From assembly GCA_963777435.1 (NCBI GenBank), contig CAVZQT010000003.1, positions 744,001 through 808,000 of the forward strand: DNA of 64,000 nt. Direction: 5' to 3'. Every line of letters starts with the position of its first letter. Positions within the stretch are counted from its first letter, which is position 1. Under the pieces are notes generated by a model, which searched no databases, was not told the DNA's origin, and saw nothing but the letters and a program-made list of their open reading frames with translations. The position numbers and the translations under genes were made by a program. Shown here piece by piece: positions 55,565-64,000 of the stretch. Source of the stretch: AP-15 sp963777435. GTDB taxonomy: Bacteria > Pseudomonadota > Alphaproteobacteria > ATCC43930 > CGMCC-115725.

Positions 55565-56365
55565 ATGCCGCAGGTCCATCCGACAGCTATCGTCGCACCA
55601 GGCGCGCGGCTGGCCCCCGACGTCGAAATTGGGCCGTATTGCATCATTGGCGAAGAGGTCGAGCTGGGTCCGGGCGTAACGGTTCGCGGCCATGTCGCGA
55701 TCGAAGGGCGCACCACCATCGGCGGCGGTACCCGGATATTTCCGTTTGCGTCGATCGGCTATGAACCGCAGGACCTCAAATACGGGGGAGAGGCTTCGTC
55801 GCTGGTCATTGGCGCCCGCAACACGATCCGCGAATATGTGACGATGAACCCGGGCACGACTGGCGGCGGCATGGTTACCCGCGTTGGGGACGACTGTCTA
55901 TTCATGGTCGGCGCCCATGTCGCGCATGACTGCCAGATCGCCGACCATGTGATCATGGCGAATAACGCCACCCTTGCCGGGCATGTCATACTTGAGGAAT
56001 ACGCGTTTCTTGGCGGGTTGTGTGCCGTGCACCAGTTTGTCCGGATCGGTCGCCACGCCATGATCGGGGGCATGTCCGGGGTGGAGCGGGACGTGATCCC
56101 CTATGGCCAGGTCATGGGCGACCGCGCTCGGCTGACCGGGCTCAACATCATCGGCATGCAACGCCGCGGTTTTACCCGCGAGGAAATCCACGCGCTGCGT
56201 AACGCCTATCAATTGCTGTTTCATTCCGAGGGCACGCTCAGCGATCGGGTGGGTGCCGCGGCGCTTCGTTTCGCCAGGGTTGCACCGGTCGAGGACATCG
56301 TCAATTTTATCCGCGCCGATTCGACTCGCGCCATCTGTCAGCCAAAGGAAATGGATGGCGGATAA
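55565..56365 (+). CDS. lpxA: UDP-N-acetylglucosamine acyltransferase
   Basis: First step of lipid A synthesis, using 3-hydroxyacyl-ACP. 266 residues from ATG 55565. Hexapeptide repeats (HPTAIVAPGARLAPDVEIGP) form the beta-helix; the catalytic His lies in MVGAHVAHDCQI; NTIREYVTMNPGT and MSGVERDVIPYGQVMGDRA are family hallmarks. The C-terminal helical domain begins GLNIIGMQRRGF. Its end overlaps the lpxI start by 11 bases. Confidence 0.96.
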   Translation: MPQVHPTAIVAPGARLAPDVEIGPYCIIGEEVELGPGVTVRGHVAIEGRTTIGGGTRIFPFASIGYEPQDLKYGGEASSLVIGARNTIREYVTMNPGTTGGGMVTRVGDDCLFMVGAHVAHDCQIADHVIMANNATLAGHVILEEYAFLGGLCAVHQFVRIGRHAMIGGMSGVERDVIPYGQVMGDRARLTGLNIIGMQRRGFTREEIHALRNAYQLLFHSEGTLSDRVGAAALRFARVAPVEDIVNFIRADSTRAICQPKEMDGG

Positions 56366-57203
56366 TCTTGGCGCAAATACTCTCGGCGCAAATACTCTGG
56401 GGATCGTCGCCGGCGGCGGTGGGTTGCCGCGGCGCCTGGTCGAGGCCTGCCAGCAGGCCGGCCGCGAGGTGTTTGTGCTGGCGCTCGAAGGTGCGGCCGA
56501 CCACGAGACCGTTGCCGATGTCCCGCACGCCTGGTGCCCGATCGGCGCTGCCGGTCACGGGTTGGATTTGCTGCGCGAAAATAATGTCCGTGAATTGGTG
56601 CTGGCCGGCGGGGTGAAGCGGCCGTCGCTAGCGTCGCTGCGCCCGGATTGGCGCGCCGCCAAATTTTTCGCGCGGGTCGGTTACCGCGCCCTGGGCGATG
56701 ACGGGCTGTTGTCAGCGGTGGTGGCGGAACTCGAGCGCGAGGGGTTTCGCGTGATTGGACCCGATCAGGTGCTGCGCGCCGGCCTCGCCGCCGAAGGTCC
56801 CTTCGGCCGGATCATCCCCGATGCGCAAGCAATGGCGGATATCGCGCATGGCGCGCGCATCGCCCGGGTGTTGGGCGGCCTCGACATCGGCCAAGCCGTC
56901 ATTGTTCAGCAGGGTTTGGTGTTGGGGGTCGAAGCAATCGAGGGCACCGACGAACTAATCCGCCGCTGCGCCGCGCTAAGCCGCGAGGGACCGGGCGGGG
57001 TGCTCATAAAAGTCGAAAAACCTGGTCAGGAACAGCGCGCCGATCGCCCTACGATTGGGCCGAAAACCGTTGGACTTGCCGCCGAAACCGGCCTGCGCGG
57101 TATTGCGGTCGAAGCCGGCGCGACGATCGTCATCGATCGCGAGGAGGTCGTCGACGCCGCCGATCGGGCCGGCCTGTTTGTCATCGGCATTCCGCCCGCA
57201 TGA
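56355..57203 (+). CDS. lpxI: UDP-2,3-diacylglucosamine pyrophosphatase LpxI
   Basis: Hydrolyses UDP-2,3-diacylglucosamine to lipid X. It is the alphaproteobacterial substitute for LpxH (DUF1009). 282 residues. Features: LGIVAGGGGLPRRLVEACQQAG, ENNVRELVLAGGVKRPSL, GDDGLLSAVVAELEREGFRV, GLDIGQAVIVQQGLVLGVEAIEGTDELIRRC, DRPTIGPKTVGLAAETGLRGIAVEAG. The N-terminus contains an ANTLGANTLG duplication. Starts inside the end of lpxA. Confidence 0.94.
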   Translation: MADNLGANTLGANTLGIVAGGGGLPRRLVEACQQAGREVFVLALEGAADHETVADVPHAWCPIGAAGHGLDLLRENNVRELVLAGGVKRPSLASLRPDWRAAKFFARVGYRALGDDGLLSAVVAELEREGFRVIGPDQVLRAGLAAEGPFGRIIPDAQAMADIAHGARIARVLGGLDIGQAVIVQQGLVLGVEAIEGTDELIRRCAALSREGPGGVLIKVEKPGQEQRADRPTIGPKTVGLAAETGLRGIAVEAGATIVIDREEVVDAADRAGLFVIGIPPA

Positions 57204-57204
57204 C

Positions 57205-58444
57205 GTGGGCCAATACGCCGCCGATCGACCGCTCTTTGTCTTTGTCGTTGCCGGCGAACCCTCGGGCGATGTGCTCGGCGCGGCGCTGATCAGAGCATTA
57301 CGACAGCGCGCCGCCGGTCGGCTCCGAGTTCGCGGGGGTTGGCGGTGAGCGGATGCGCGAGGAGGGTGTCGAAAGCCTCGTACCGCTTGCCGATCTTGCG
57401 GTGATGGGCGTCGCAGAAGTATTGCCGCGCGCGCCGGTGATCCTGCGGCGGGTTGGGGAGACGGTCGCTGCGATCAAAAGCATGCGTCCGGACGCCGTGG
57501 TTACGATCGATAGCTCCGGGTTCAGCTGGCGGATTGCCCAGCGGCTAAGACGATCAGGCGAAACCCTGCCGCTGATCCATTATGTGGCGCCGATGGTCTG
57601 GGCATGGCGCGCCGGCCGCGCGCGGCGCATGGCGCGCTGGTACGATCATCTGATGGCGCTGTTGCCGTTCGAACCGCCCTATTTCGAGCGGGTCGGCCTC
57701 GCCTGCAGCTATGTCGGCCATCCGGTGCTCGACAGCGGCGCCGATCGTGGCGACGGCGCACGGTTTCGCGAAGCCTACGGGATCAGTGGCGACGAGACGC
57801 TGATCACGGTGTTGCCCGGCAGCCGCGGTGGCGAGGTGCGCCGGCTGCTGGCGACTTTCGGCGGCGCTTTGGCTCAACTCGAAGGCAAGATCGGGCGGTT
57901 TCGCGTGGCCGTGCCGACGGTCGCTACCGTGGCCAGAATTGTTGAGGGGGCCGTGCGCAGTTGGCCCGGCGACCCGATTGTACTGCGTGATCCGCAATCA
58001 AAATACGACGCCTTTGCCGCGAGCCGGGTGGCGCTCGCCGCCTCCGGATCGGTGGCCCTGGAATTGGCGATGGCGCGGCTGCCGATGGTCGTGTGCTATC
58101 GCCTCAGTCCGCTGACAGAGGCGCTGCTCGACCGCGTGGTGAAGGTGCGCCAGGTTAATCTGATCAACCTGCTGCTGGATCATCCAGTCGTGCGCGAGTT
58201 GTTGCGTACAGAGTGCGCGCCCGGACCACTCGCCGCGGAGGCCGAACGGCTGGTCCGTGACGATCGGGTTCGCGCGCAGCATCTTGCAGGCTATGATGAA
58301 GCGTTGCGCCGTCTTGGGGCGGGCGGCCCATCGCCGAGCCTGCGGGCCGCCGATCGGGTTCTCGCAATCATCGCGGCGCGCCGGCGCAGCGTGACGGCGT
58401 CGCCGGCAGCCTTGTCGACACCCTTGCGGAGGAATTCACGATGA
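57205..58444 (+). CDS. lpxB: Lipid-A-disaccharide synthase (one-base frameshift)
   Basis: Condenses lipid X with UDP-diacylglucosamine to the tetra-acyl disaccharide. GTG 57205, just after the lpxI stop, gives a short N-terminus and FVFVVAGEPSGDVLGAALIRAL. A surplus C at 57324-57325 breaks the frame; repaired it reads EFAGVGGERMREEGVESLVPLADLAVMGVAEVLPR. Further motifs: IDSSGFSWRIAQRLR, HYVAPMVWAWRAGRARR, VLPGSRGGEVRRLL and SGSVALELAMARLPMVVCYR. About 412 residues. Overlaps gloA by ATGA. Confidence 0.94.
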
Positions 58445-58884
58445 CGACCACCGAAATGGCCGAAGCCACCACCAAACCGGCGGTCGAGGCCGAGAAGTAC
58501 CGGTATCTGCATACGATGATCCGGGTGCGCGACCTCGATAAGTCGCTCGATTTTTATACCGGACAACTGGGTATGAAATTGCTGCGTAAGCGTGACTACC
58601 CGACGGGAAAATTTACCCTCGCCTTTGTCGGATACGGTGACGAGGCCGACAATACGGTGCTCGAACTGACCCACAATTGGGAACAGGCGGAGCCTTATGC
58701 GCTGGGGAGCGCCTTCGGCCATTTGGCGCTCGGCGTACCCGATGTTTATAAAGCCTGCGAGCGGCTGGCGGCGGCAGGAGTCAAGATCCCGCGCCCAGCC
58801 GGCCCGATGGCGCATGGCGGCTCGGTCATCGCGTTTATCGAAGACCCGGACGGCTACCGCATCGAACTCGTGCAGCGCTCTTAA
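58441..58884 (+). CDS. gloA: Lactoylglutathione lyase (glyoxalase I)
   Basis: Detoxifies methylglyoxal as its glutathione hemithioacetal. 147 residues with two vicinal-oxygen-chelate modules: YLHTMIRVRDLDKSLDFYTGQLGMKLLRKRDYPTGKFTLAFVGYG and NTVLELTHNW; then FGHLALGVPDVYKACERLAAAGV and FIEDPDGYRIELVQRS. Metal ligands would be the His in LHTMI, Glu in VLELT, His in FGHLA and Glu in RIELV. Translationally coupled to lpxB. The short N-terminal extension (TTTEMAEATTKPAVEAEK) is unusual but not remarkable. Confidence 0.95.
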   Translation: MTTTEMAEATTKPAVEAEKYRYLHTMIRVRDLDKSLDFYTGQLGMKLLRKRDYPTGKFTLAFVGYGDEADNTVLELTHNWEQAEPYALGSAFGHLALGVPDVYKACERLAAAGVKIPRPAGPMAHGGSVIAFIEDPDGYRIELVQRS

Positions 58885-59092
58885 ATTATTCGCGCCCGGC
58901 GTCGGGACTTGGGCTTCCCGGTATCCTGACGCCGGGGCCAGGTGTCCGTCGAAACGGCTTACAGCTGGCTGTCGCGGCTGAGGCGGCATCCGGTCGTTAA
59001 CTTAAGTTTTTCCCTAAAATTGTAACAAAATGTGAAAGCGGGTTACGATTTGTTTGGATATCTTCGCTCGACCCGAACGAGGATCCGAGCTG

Positions 59093-59272
59093 ATGCCCAC
59101 ATTTATCTTTTTGCGATTGGCGTTGTGGGCGTTGTGCGTCGTGCTGGGCAGCTTGGGTGTGTTTTTTGCGATCGTCAGCTTTTCGATCCCGGGAGTAGGC
59201 AGCCACGCCGTGATTCTTCTCGGCGCGGGGCTCGGCATAAACTACTACCTTACTCACGAGGGCGCCATATAA
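59093..59272 (+). CDS. Small two-helix membrane protein, unknown
   Basis: 59 residues from ATG 59093 (AGGA 9 bases upstream): hydrophobic segments FIFLRLALWALCVVLGSLGVFF and FSIPGVGSHAVILLGAGLGI. No family recognised. Preceded by an AT-rich stretch (about 58995-59040) that could hold a promoter. A longer frame from a TTG at 59054 is possible. It may be a real small inner-membrane protein, but coding status is only moderately supported. Confidence 0.5.
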   Translation: MPTFIFLRLALWALCVVLGSLGVFFAIVSFSIPGVGSHAVILLGAGLGINYYLTHEGAI

Positions 59273-59408
59273 GCACCCGCGGGTTGGGTTCGGGACCGCG
59301 CGGGCGTTGAAGCGCGGGACGCGGCACGGCCGCTAGGGGAACCGTCTCGCAGACCCGGTCAGTCCCCTCCCCGTGGGGGAGAGGACGAACGCGGCGACGG
59401 GTCGTGCT

Positions 59409-61110
59409 TTAAGCGTTGTGCGCGTGCCAATAGCTGTTGCGCAATACGCGGCCAGGTAGCGCGCCGGTGTGCTTGCCCTCGCTGTAAAGCACGTCGCCAT
59501 TAACGACCGTCGCGAAGATGCCCTCGGCCGGCTCCTTGATACGCCAGGCGCCCTTCGGGAAGTCGCGAACGACCATCTCGTGCCCGCATTTGACCGTTGC
59601 CGGATCGAAGATCACGACATCGGCGGCCATGCCCGGGCGCAGCAATCCGCGGTCATAGATGCCAAAGGTCGAAGCCGAGTTCGAAGGTCAGCCGGCGAAC
59701 CGCCTGCTCCAGGCTCATCACCTGCTTCTCGCGCACCCATTCGCCGAGCAGCTTGGTCAGGTAGCCGTAGCCGCCGTGGAACTGCACATGCGCGCCGCCA
59801 TCGCCAAGTCCGATCACCGCGTTGGGATGGGTCAGGATCTTGGTCAAGGCCTCATCGTCGACATTGTTTTCGGCCTGCAGGAAGCGGGTTTCGAGCTTTT
59901 CTTCGACGACGAGATCGAGGAACGCGTCGATCACGCGCTTGCCTTGCTGTTCCGCAATCTGCCCGATCGACTTGAACTGCATCCATTGGTTCTTCTCGAG
60001 CACCGGCTCGTTGACCCACATGTAGTTCCACCAGGTCTTTGAAAAGCCGACCGCGGTGTCGGGCTTGTTGACGACCGCTTCGTCGTGGAGCTTGGCGCGG
60101 ATCTCGGGATCGGCGTAAGCCTTCATCTTCTCTTCGTCTGACGACAGCAGGATCGGATGCCAAGTCGGCAGGCCGCGGAACACCTGGCAGTTCTTCATCG
60201 TGAAGTCCTGCGTAACCCGGTTCGGGCTGCACATCGGATAAGCGCGAATACCCAGCGATGCGGTCTCCTCGACCCGCTTCATGTGGACTTTCCACTCGTC
60301 GGGTTTGCGCATCGTCTGGGAGAGGCTGTTGTAGACAACCGTGCGTCCGGTCGCCTCGGCGAGACGCCGGATCATGCCGTCCTTCAGCTCGACATACTGG
60401 CCACCGCCGGCCTGGATCGTGCCGGTGCTCATTTCCCGCAATACATCGCCTAGCGCGAAAATCTCTTTCTCGTCGGCCCACAAGGCTGGGATGTGGGCGC
60501 CTTGCGGATCGTAGTGGCCCTGCTCACGCGACACCGACAGGCCGAGGGCGCCGGCCTGCATGCCGTCGCGGACGACATCCTGCATCGCCTTGATCTGGTT
60601 GTCGGAGGCACCCGGCTTCTGGCACTCGTCACCCATCACATAATGACGCACTGCGGTATGGCCGATCAGATTGCCGACATTGATGCCGAGGCACTTATCG
60701 AGGCGGTCCATGTATTGGCCGGTCGTCTCCCAGTCGAAATCGACGGTGCGCAACACGTCCATCGGGATCGCTTCGACATAGGACAGGAATTCGGCCAGTC
60801 TTTCCTCGGTGCCCTTGCGCACCGGCGCCAATGACAATGAGCAATTGCCAAAGATCACGGTGGTGGCGCCATGCTCAGGCGAAAATGTGCACAGCGGGTC
60901 CCAAGTGACCTGCGCGTCGTAATGGCAGTGATTGTCGATAAAGCCGGGGGCGACGGCGCGGCCATCGGCGTCGATGGTCTTCGTCGCGGCGCCGCTCAAT
61001 TTGCCGATCTCGACAATCTTGCCGTTTTTGATGCCGACATCGCCGCGAAACGCCGGCATCCCCGACCCGTCGACAATCAGCCCGTTCTTGATCAATAGAT
61101 CATAGGCCAT
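59409..61110 (-). CDS. N-acyl-D-amino-acid deacylase / D-aminoacylase-type amidohydrolase (frameshift)
   Basis: Zinc-dependent amidohydrolase-superfamily enzyme that removes acyl groups from N-acyl-D-amino acids or related substrates. ATG 61110 gives MAYDLLIKNGLIVDGSGMPAFRGDVGIKNGKIVEIG; FIDNHCHYDAQVTWDP carries the metal HxH-like motif; GHTAVRHYVMG, YNSLSQTMRKPD and VIGLGDGGAHVQFHGGYG (late Asp) follow. The frame breaks at 59675-59676; removing one base continues ASTFGIYDRGLLRPGMAADVVIFDP to a typical C-terminal small beta domain. Repaired length ~566 residues. Substrate not known. Confidence 0.88.
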
Positions 61111-61295
61111 CCGTTTTTTCCTTCTGCAGAATGGGCCGCCGGTTGCGACCCCGAACCGGATGGGCGAAGTGTACGCCCTTGCGATCCCGACACAACTCGC
61201 GCGCACCCGGTTGGATGGCTCTACTCATGTGCTCTGTGCGGGGCTGTCCGGCGGAATTGCGCGGCTCCGCTGCCGGCCCCTGGATACAGCAGCCG

Positions 61296-61592
61296 CTAGC
61301 GGCCGGTCAGCATATTGCCGGTGCCGGTGATCGCGCCGCCGGCGGTGCCAAGCGCCCCACCGACAACCGCACCGACCGGGCCGGCGGCCGCATTGCCGCG
61401 GGCGGCTCCCGACGCCTCGCCAGACACCGCACCCGATACCGGGTTCGAATACCCTTGCGGGTGCACCGGCTGGCACACACCATGACGATAGGCGTAGCCG
61501 GATATGCAGCGGTGTTGCGCCATCGCCGGGCTCGACCCTATGGCCGCCAGAACGGCGACGCCAGCCGCTAAGATCGTTAACCTCGTTTGCAT
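61296..61592 (-). CDS. Small exported Gly/Ala-rich protein
   Basis: 98 residues from ATG 61592: signal peptide (RLTILAAGVAVLAAIGSSPAMA, cleavage after AMA), a short Cys-containing region (HRCISGYAYRHGVCQPVHP, two cysteines that could pair), then a glycine-zipper-like tail (GPVGAVVGGALGTAGGAITG) that may insert in or line membranes. No functional family recognised. The 185 bases between its stop and the amidohydrolase start, and the 247 bases upstream, show no gene. Confidence 0.72.
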   Translation of the reverse strand: MQTRLTILAAGVAVLAAIGSSPAMAQHRCISGYAYRHGVCQPVHPQGYSNPVSGAVSGEASGAARGNAAAGPVGAVVGGALGTAGGAITGTGNMLTGR

Positions 61593-61839
61593 CTCTGTCT
61601 CCGCGAAAGATAGGAAAGCGCCGCAGCGCTCATCGGATGAACATCGGATCAGCCAGTCGCGATCCGCGTTCGGCTCATCGGGGGACGGCGTTGCCGCTTC
61701 AAACAAGCAAACCTGCCCTCCGGCAAGCGAATGGCCGGCGGCCCGGTTTCATGCTAAAGGCGGTTCAAGGCGCGGTAATCGCCGGATTTACCGCCTCGGC
61801 GCGGACTTTCTGGCCGACTTTTGATGGAGTGCCCTGCCA

Positions 61840-62745
61840 ATGAGCTTGTCGCCCGAAGAATACCGCGACCATCTGCAGTCGACGTCGGTACGCGCCGGGT
61901 TCAGCTTTGATGAGGTGGTACTGCCGGAGGAGCGCCGGGTCGGGGTCAACGACCTGCAATTCCGCTATCTCGATTGGGGCACCGAAGGAAAGCGGCCAAT
62001 CCTGTTTCTGCATGGCGGCGCACTGACCGCACATACCTGGGATCTGTGCTGTCTGGCGCTGCGAAACGACTTTCATTGCATGGCGCTCGATCAGCGCGGT
62101 CATGGCGACAGCGATTGGGCCCCTGATGCGAACTATTCGATCGCCGCGCAGCGCGAGGATATCAAAGGCTTTGCCGAGACGATCGGGGTCGACCAATTCG
62201 TGTTGGTCGGAATGTCGATGGGGGCGATCAACGGCCTCGCCTATGCGATCGAGTATCCCGAGACCCTGTCGGCCTTGGTGCTGATCGACGCCGGTCCGAA
62301 TGTGCGTCGCCCCGGTTCAAGCCGCATCCGCAATTTCGTCAATGGCGGCGCCGAGCCGTCCTCGTTGGAGGCGATCATCGAGCGCGCGCTCGAATTCAAT
62401 CCGCGGCGCGACCCGACAATCCTGCGCCGCAGCCTGATGCACAATTTACGCCGTCAAGAGGACGGTAACTGGGTGTGGAAATACGACCGCCGGCGGTTTC
62501 AGGCGATGGGCGGCGACCAGCACGCCACCGAACGCCGCAGCCTCGCCGACGGGCTTGCGAATGTCACCTGCCCGACCCTGGTGGTGCGGGGCGCCGACAG
62601 CGATGTGTTTCACGACGAGGACGCCGAGCGGCTCGCGAGTGGTCTGCCGGATGGGCGCTGGGTCAAAATCCCCAAAGCCGGCCACACCGTGCAAGGCGAC
62701 AACCCGAAAGACCTGGTCGCCGCATTGCGCGAATTTCTCGGCTGA
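61840..62745 (+). CDS. Alpha/beta-hydrolase-fold protein
   Basis: 301-residue alpha/beta hydrolase. Oxyanion segment ILFLHGGALTAHTW; DQRGHGDSDW; nucleophile elbow GMSMGA (Ser in G-x-S-x-G); late acid region TCPTLVVRGADSDVFHDEDAERLA and the catalytic His in IPKAGHTVQGDNPKDLVAAL. The family covers esterases, epoxide hydrolases, C-C hydrolases and haloperoxidase-like proteins, so no substrate can be given. Convergent with the MFS gene, whose stop is 9 bases away. Confidence 0.88.
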   Translation: MSLSPEEYRDHLQSTSVRAGFSFDEVVLPEERRVGVNDLQFRYLDWGTEGKRPILFLHGGALTAHTWDLCCLALRNDFHCMALDQRGHGDSDWAPDANYSIAAQREDIKGFAETIGVDQFVLVGMSMGAINGLAYAIEYPETLSALVLIDAGPNVRRPGSSRIRNFVNGGAEPSSLEAIIERALEFNPRRDPTILRRSLMHNLRRQEDGNWVWKYDRRRFQAMGGDQHATERRSLADGLANVTCPTLVVRGADSDVFHDEDAERLASGLPDGRWVKIPKAGHTVQGDNPKDLVAALREFLG

Positions 62746-62754
62746 CGCAAATCG

Positions 62755-64000
62755 TTATTGCGCCACGGCCTTGGCCGGGATCGCCGACCGCCGCACCAGC
62801 GCGGCGTCGAGTTCTTCGATCGTACGGCCCTTGGTCTCGATGCCGACAAACAGGAAGGCGACCACCGCGAGCAGGAACCAGACCGCGAAATAGTTGAAAC
62901 CCGGCACCAGCGCGTCGAGCGTCGCCTTTGGTTTGACGTAGTTCGAAGCGCCGGCGATCACCGCAAGGCCGGCCGGGCCGATGAACTTGGCGAGGTTTGA
63001 GCAACCGTAGACGAGGCCAAAGCCGCTGGCCCGCAATTGCGCGGGCCACAGCTCCGCCATGTAGGGAAAGACGACCGAGAAGCTGGCGTTGGAGAAGAAG
63101 CTGGTCAAGATCAGCAATAGGAAGAACATCGACACGCCGCCGAGAAAGATGCCGTGGAGATAGCCGGCGAGCGCCATCGCACCCCCCGAGGCGAGGGAGA
63201 GCAGAACCCCCGCCGGGCGGCGTCCCAGTCCGTCCGACAGCCAGGCGCCGAGCGCCCGCCCGGGAATCCCGACCAGCGCGATCCATACCGACAGATACGC
63301 GGCCTGGGCAGGCGTCACCTTCAGCACCAACACGAGCAGGGTGGCGCCCCACAGCGCCACGCCGACCGCACCGGTCGAACTCAGCCCGACCATGATCCCC
63401 GCGGCGATACTGCGCGGGTATTTGAACAGCTCGAGCCACAACGCCTTTGGCTGCGCGGGCAGCGTGGCCGGCAATTGGATGGCGCCGGGGTCGACCTTGA
63501 GCGCCCAGCCGAGCGAGCGGCGCGCCTCCTCGAAGCGCCCTTGGCCGAACAGCCAGCGCGGCGATTCCGGGACCCAGAGCCGGATCACAAAGGCAAACGC
63601 CGCCGGCACCAGCCCGATCGCGAAGAGGCCGCGCCAGCCGATGGTGGCGCCCAGCGACGCGCTGAACAACGCGGCCAGCAACGGCCCCAATGGCAACAGC
63701 CCGATCGACAGGCCGCTGACCCAGCCGCGCTTGGAGGCCGGCACAAACTCCTGCAGCAGCGGCAAATCGACAGCGGCGAGCCCGCCCACCCCCAAGCCGA
63801 CGATAAACCGCATCGCCGCGATAAAGAGCCAGCCGTTCTCCGGCGCCAGCGCCATAACGCCGGTCGCGAGCGAGAGAGTCAGGATCATCATCATGAATAC
63901 TTTGCGCCGGCCGATCTTGTCGCCGAGCCAGCCAAAGAAAATCCCGCCCGGTATTGCCGCGATCCCCGAGGCAAACAGGATTGCTCCCGATTGCCCGAAT
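62755..64000 (-). CDS. MFS transporter (partial, runs off the right edge)
   Basis: Major-facilitator permease missing its N-terminus beyond the window. The reading frame is open from 64000. The motif-A loop GWLGDKIGRRKVF lies near 63910-63950, and PESPRWLFGQGRFEEARRSLGW at the centre is typical of the sugar-porter/AAHS groups. About ten hydrophobic segments are visible (for example MMMILTLSLATGVMALA, GLFAIGLVPAAFAFVIRLW). The C-terminus ends ETKGRTIEELDAALVRRSA. Substrate could be a sugar or aromatic acid; the sequence does not decide. Confidence 0.88.
   Translation of the reverse strand, partial: FGQSGAILFASGIAAIPGGIFFGWLGDKIGRRKVFMMMILTLSLATGVMALAPENGWLFIAAMRFIVGLGVGGLAAVDLPLLQEFVPASKRGWVSGLSIGLLPLGPLLAALFSASLGATIGWRGLFAIGLVPAAFAFVIRLWVPESPRWLFGQGRFEEARRSLGWALKVDPGAIQLPATLPAQPKALWLELFKYPRSIAAGIMVGLSSTGAVGVALWGATLLVLVLKVTPAQAAYLSVWIALVGIPGRALGAWLSDGLGRRPAGVLLSLASGGAMALAGYLHGIFLGGVSMFFLLLILTSFFSNASFSVVFPYMAELWPAQLRASGFGLVYGCSNLAKFIGPAGLAVIAGASNYVKPKATLDALVPGFNYFAVWFLLAVVAFLFVGIETKGRTIEELDAALVRRSAIPAKAVAQ

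Overview
The window is GC-rich (roughly 60-65% by eye) chromosomal DNA from an alphaproteobacterium, most likely Rhodospirillales/Hyphomicrobiales-like. This rests on gene content and order: tpiA-secG-pyrG-kdsA-eno-ftsB-pdhABC with an E1-beta that carries its own lipoyl domain, a fused trpE(G) anthranilate synthase, and rpsB-tsf-pyrH-frr-uppS-cdsA-dxr-rseP-bamA-skp-lpxD-fabZ-lpxA-lpxI-lpxB. The taxonomic placement is inference. No tRNA, rRNA, CRISPR array or prophage was recognised.

Layout. 1-12.5 kb: central metabolism and envelope genes, mostly on the minus strand (pdhC partial, pdhB, pdhA, ftsB, eno, kdsA, pyrG, secG, tpiA), with a CENP-V/GFA-fold gene and an IS5-family (IS427-like) insertion between eno and kdsA, and a ppiD-like chaperone facing away from tpiA. 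12.5-15 kb: trpE(G) preceded by a trp attenuator. 15.2-16.4 kb: a three-gene DsrE-superfamily operon. 16.4-22.4 kb: a DUF2189 membrane protein, a CoA-transferase, a secreted phosphoesterase with a candidate Pho box, and a PEP-CTERM protein. 22.7-28.6 kb: an accessory catabolic-looking cluster (RidA, luciferase-like monooxygenase, Rieske dioxygenase alpha and beta, an unrecognised protein, an HsaA-like flavoprotein). 28.7-39.2 kb: pqiBCA, an MscS-type channel, mercaptopyruvate sulfurtransferase, an AlaX editing protein, cysK, a decayed Phd/VapC pair, and two small GIY-YIG nuclease genes each bracketed by REP-like palindromes. 39.5-58.9 kb: dnaE and the long translation / isoprenoid / outer-membrane / lipid A supercluster. 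59-64 kb: a D-aminoacylase-type amidohydrolase, a small secreted protein, an alpha/beta hydrolase and a partial MFS transporter.

A strong property of the sequence is that many otherwise conserved genes (eno, trpE(G), tsf, pyrH, frr, cdsA, lpxB, alaX and others) carry single-base indels, nearly all of them one-base insertions. Several of these genes are essential in most bacteria, so the simplest reading is consensus error in the underlying assembly rather than mass pseudogenisation. For those genes I give the full repaired span and the position of the break.

The most interesting structural signal is the repeated association of small GIY-YIG nuclease genes with inverted copies of one REP-like palindrome, which also occurs as short nuclease-free pairs. 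This looks like a possible nuclease-driven mobile or repeat-propagating element family. The DsrE trio, the trp attenuator, the Pho box and a Pro/Ala-rich extension on BamA are further points worth following.
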